Notes under the pieces: generated by a model
The model's database searches: none
The model's input: the letters and a program-made list of their open reading frames with translations, nothing else
Told to the model about the DNA's origin: nothing
In this document: positions 63,175-64,000 of the stretch, piece by piece
Numbering within the stretch: position 1 is the first letter of the stretch
Layout: every line of letters begins with the position of its first letter
Source of the DNA: Peribacillus kribbensis DSM 17871
GTDB lineage: Bacteria; Bacillota; Bacilli; Bacillales; DSM-1321
Length of the DNA stretch: 64,000 nt
Reading direction: 5' to 3'
Assembly (NCBI RefSeq): GCF_000430765.1
Contig: NZ_KE387245.1
Span: forward strand, 95,629-159,628
Translations under genes and position numbers: made by a program

Positions 63175-63654
63175 TTAATTGATATCCCCTAAATAGATGG
63201 ATGGCTTCCTGCCTTCAACATATTTTTTTAACGATGTTACAATTCCTTTGGGGTACATCCTTACATTCTCCAGTTCCATGACCCTTACCCACTCAATTCC
63301 AATCTGGTCACTATCAGGGCTGCTAGGAATGTCATCTCCCTTGAGCTCTCCTTTCAAGGAACATGAAAAATAAAACTCCACCGCATGAACGCCGGAATCA
63401 AAAGAAGCAAACTCATGGTTTTTCCCGATATATTCACGGAGAAAACAGAATTCACCAGGCTCCACCTCCATGCCGATCTCCTCGATGCACTCTCTTTTTA
63501 CGGCATCCAGCAGCGTTTCCCCGTGTTCTTGCCCTCCGCCTGGAAAGAGATAAAAGACTCCCTGTTCGTCCTGGTTTTTGGTGAGGAGAAGCTGATCTTC
63601 CTTTAAAATGACTGCCTTTGCCGAATTCCGGATTTTTACTCTAGACTCTTTTAT
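63175..63654 (-). CDS. Nudix hydrolase with apparent ATA start
   Basis: A Nudix protein of about 160 residues. The Nudix box is complete: G-x5-E-x7-REUxEExGU reads GGQEHGE, TLLDAVK, RECIEEIGM. Upstream strands VKIRNSAKAVILKEDQLLL and FYLFPGGGQ fit the family. No ATG, GTG or TTG precedes the domain in frame. The only well-placed start is ATA at 63652-63654, 8 nt after AAAGGGGGA, where ATG would be expected. So a mutated start or a rare AUA initiation is likely. It is co-directional with the downstream nucleotidyltransferase. Confidence 0.75.
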   Translation of the reverse strand: MKESRVKIRNSAKAVILKEDQLLLTKNQDEQGVFYLFPGGGQEHGETLLDAVKRECIEEIGMEVEPGEFCFLREYIGKNHEFASFDSGVHAVEFYFSCSLKGELKGDDIPSSPDSDQIGIEWVRVMELENVRMYPKGIVTSLKKYVEGRKPSIYLGDIN

Positions 63655-63797
63655 GATTATTCCCCCTTTTTAGTAATTTCTAAATTATACCATCAGCATA
63701 ATAATCCAAAAACCCTTTTGTCCCGTTTTGCTTTTAAAATAACACCCTTTTAAATAAAGACGATTTATCCATCATCAGAGTCACCGGCAAGATCAAA

Positions 63798-63985
63798 ATA
63801 AGGGGAGAATTTCCCCTTAAACTCAGAAAAGAGCTTGTTTGGGTTGAAATAAGGGGAGGTTTTCCCGTTATCGGAAAAAAAATCCCTCATTTTCACATTT
63901 TTTTCGTCAATAGAGGGAATTTCTCCCTTTATTAAAGCTCTTTTTACTTCACTTTACGAATTAAGGGGAATTTCTCCCTCTAATT
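63798..63985. repeat. Cluster of four short palindromic repeats
   Basis: Four imperfect palindromes resemble ATAAGGGGA-(3-4)-TTCCCCTTAT: near 63798-63820, 63847-63871, 63908-63934 and 63959-63985. Centres are about 50-60 bp apart and the sequences between them are unrelated. This looks like a family of dispersed intergenic palindromes; no gene is present here. Confidence 0.7.
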
Positions 63986-64000
63986 ATTTGACAATCACGC

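Noticed and set aside
63798..63985. CRISPR array at the right edge
   Set aside because: Units are self-complementary, differ from each other by several bases and have unequal spacing; no cas genes are near.

Overview
The window looks like chromosomal DNA of a Bacillus-type Firmicute (family Bacillaceae). The reasons are moderate-to-low GC, GGAGG-type ribosome binding sites with frequent TTG and GTG starts, sigma-A promoters, cre-like boxes, GlpP antitermination leaders, a T-box, and close Bacillus relatives of GlpP, RsbT, MtlR, bacillolysin and the CarD/YdeB protein. No prophage, transposase, CRISPR array or rRNA operon was seen. The species was not assigned.

Layout. 1-4750: 5' end of a LacI-family regulator, tRNA-Leu(CAG), malate:quinone oxidoreductase (mqo), a PadR/HAAS-domain pair and a DUF4395 protein. 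4899-5640: two decayed genes (DUF2243 and a CtaG-like protein). 5697-10710: glycerol locus glpF-glpK-glpP-glpD with two GlpP-type leader terminators and a cre site over the glpF promoter. 10876-14861: an amj-like remnant, a small-multidrug-export protein, a broken DUF1272 gene, a nucleotidyltransferase, a GNAT and an arylamine N-acetyltransferase. 15025-17793: RsbT homologue plus two divergent MpsC/DUF2294 proteins. 18131-23067: a 40-aa mini-ORF, frameshifted flavohaemoglobin hmp, a CarD-family protein, a cold-shock protein and a secreted M4 protease. 23630-28635: signal peptidase I, a MarR-DoxX-azoreductase group suggestive of quinone/electrophile stress, a PrmC-like methyltransferase, an SDR and a GNAT. 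28652-32078: a long IleRS (IleRS2 type) under an Ile T-box. 32533-35582: GNAT, cytochrome P450 and lipoproteins.

35649-49054 is the most distinctive locus: a secreted multidomain GH2 enzyme, a YtfQ/YtfR/YtfT/YjfF-type sugar ABC importer (the family that imports galactofuranose in E. coli), a YesM/YesN-type two-component system, and a membrane-anchored protein made of two tandem sugar-binding domains. Three promoters here (ytfQ, ytfR, GH2 gene) carry the same 37-bp bipartite element at a fixed distance from the -10 box. This suggests one regulon in which the two-component system, perhaps informed by the tandem binding protein, activates uptake and extracellular hydrolysis of a galactofuranoside or galactoside.

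49106-64000: a c-di-AMP (ydaO/yuaA-type) riboswitch ahead of an unusual zinc-ribbon protein gene, several small membrane or unknown proteins, a decayed P-loop gene, the mannitol operon mtlA-mtlR-mtlD, an amino-acid permease, an MFS transporter, an AadA-like nucleotidyltransferase, a Nudix gene with no ordinary start codon, and a cluster of four short palindromic repeats at the right edge.
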